Assembly: GCA_015056205.1 (NCBI GenBank)
Contig: SVGS01000006.1
Coordinates: forward strand, 62,001 to 126,000
DNA length: 64,000 nt
Direction: 5' to 3'
From: Clostridiales bacterium
GTDB lineage: Bacteria > Bacillota > Clostridia > Christensenellales > Aristaeellaceae
Shown here in pieces: positions 63,369 through 64,000 of the stretch. Below the pieces are notes generated by a model, which did not search any database, was not told the DNA's origin, and worked only from the letters and a program-made list of their open reading frames with translations. The position numbers were made by a program, and so were the translations under genes. Numbering within the stretch: position 1 is the first letter of the stretch; the number at the start of each line of letters is the position of its first letter.

Positions 63369-64000
63369 ATGAAGAAACTGTTGGCAATGCTTCTGACGCT
63401 GGCCATGCTGTGCTGCATGGTTCCGGCCATGGGCGAGGGCGCGATTGACACGTCCGAGCACGTGAAAATCGTGTATCTGGTGACCGGCGACAAGCCCACC
63501 AACCGGACCGACGAAGTGCTGGCGAAGATCAACGAGCTGCTGACCGAAAAGATCAATGCGGAGCTGGAGTTCCGCTGGATCGAATGGACCGACTGGCAGA
63601 CCCAGTACAATCTGGCGCTGGCGACCCAGAGCGGCGATATCGACCTGATCGGTACCGCGACGGACTGGCTGGATGCCTGGCCCAACAGCCAGAAGGGCGC
63701 TTTCCTGGCGCTGAGCGAAGACATGCTGAAGACCTACGCCCCCAAGACCTGGGAAAGCGTATCCGAAGCGCACTGGAATCTCTGCAAATACAACGGCGAA
63801 ATCTATCTGATGCCGGAAGACAACTATGCGCAGTGGACCAACCACGGCTTCATGTACCGCGGCGACTGGGCCAAAGCGGCGGGTCTGGAAAACGGCGTGA
63901 AGTCCTGGGCCGACCTGGCGGTGTACTTCCAGTACATCAAGGACAATATGCCTGATGTGATTCCGTGGGATGCCAACGGCAACGGTTCCTCCTACAGCCC
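63369..64000 (+). CDS. Sugar-binding protein, cut by the window end
   Basis: The first 210 residues of an exported binding protein of the LipO/DUF3502 group. The signal peptide MKKLLAMLLTLAML ends near PAMGEG; the Cys pair in it is not in a standard lipobox. The IVYLVTGDKPTNRTDEVLAK start and EFRWIEWTDWQTQYNLALA stretch are family features. AAAGGAGGAC precedes the ATG. The frame is open to the last base, and the family length is about 500 residues. Confidence 0.9.
   Translation, partial: MKKLLAMLLTLAMLCCMVPAMGEGAIDTSEHVKIVYLVTGDKPTNRTDEVLAKINELLTEKINAELEFRWIEWTDWQTQYNLALATQSGDIDLIGTATDWLDAWPNSQKGAFLALSEDMLKTYAPKTWESVSEAHWNLCKYNGEIYLMPEDNYAQWTNHGFMYRGDWAKAAGLENGVKSWADLAVYFQYIKDNMPDVIPWDANGNGSSYS

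Noticed and set aside
1-64000. CRISPR arrays, tRNA or rRNA genes, insertion sequences, prophage genes
   Set aside because: No regularly spaced repeats, no conserved tRNA or rRNA stretches, and no transposase, integrase or phage structural genes were seen on either strand.

Overview
The window looks like the chromosome of a moderately high-GC, anaerobic, Gram-positive-type Firmicute. Most likely it is a Clostridia/Christensenellales-like gut or rumen bacterium. This is inferred from gene content, since no rRNA is present to confirm it. The evidence is a Gram-positive PolC replicase, strong AGGAGG ribosome binding sites, GTG/TTG starts, many LplB/YtcP-type sugar ABC permeases, Ami/Opp peptide importers, a GH3 glucosidase and a two-gene SufC/SufB-like iron-sulfur system. 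No rRNA, tRNA, CRISPR array, prophage or insertion sequence was seen.

Layout. 0-9.3 kb: envelope and hydrolase genes (HtrA-like protease, NodB polysaccharide deacetylase, exported proteins of unknown role, HAD hydrolase, esterase, SH3b protein, metallo-beta-lactamase-fold hydrolase). 9.4-20.3 kb: a PfkB sugar kinase; a MATE exporter next to a 1089-residue fusion of AMP-ligase, acyl carrier protein and alpha-oxoamine synthase; a GH3 beta-glucosidase; an aquaporin; a second MATE exporter; and a small protein with a double-glycine leader in front of an SH3-like domain. 20.4-32.9 kb: a decayed GAF-domain remnant, a hybrid sensor kinase overlapping a wrecked solute-binding-protein gene, a membrane-tethered AraC regulator, a complete sugar ABC importer (two permeases and a binding protein), a beta-lactamase-like serine hydrolase and an alanine:sodium symporter. 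33.1-47.3 kb: two complete oligopeptide ABC importers on either side of a C69 dipeptidase, which together form a peptide-scavenging island. 47.3-61.0 kb: a housekeeping block, frr-uppS-cdsA-dxr-rseP-ispG-polC, followed by a DivIC-like protein, a Ppx/GppA phosphatase and a SufC/SufB-like pair. 61.2-64.0 kb: the start of a second sugar ABC importer behind a good promoter and a perfect 16-bp LacI-type palindrome; its binding protein runs off the end of the window.

How the parts fit. Most accessory genes serve uptake and breakdown of sugars and peptides. The core block couples ribosome recycling, isoprenoid and lipid-carrier synthesis, phospholipid synthesis, membrane proteolysis and replication. 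The most notable candidate system is the AMP-ligase/ACP/alpha-oxoamine synthase fusion with its co-oriented MATE exporter. Its domain order predicts activation of a carboxylic (fatty) acid, loading onto the carrier, decarboxylative condensation with an amino acid, and export of the aminoketone or sphingoid-like product. Many promoters with 17-bp spacers could be read directly and are listed.
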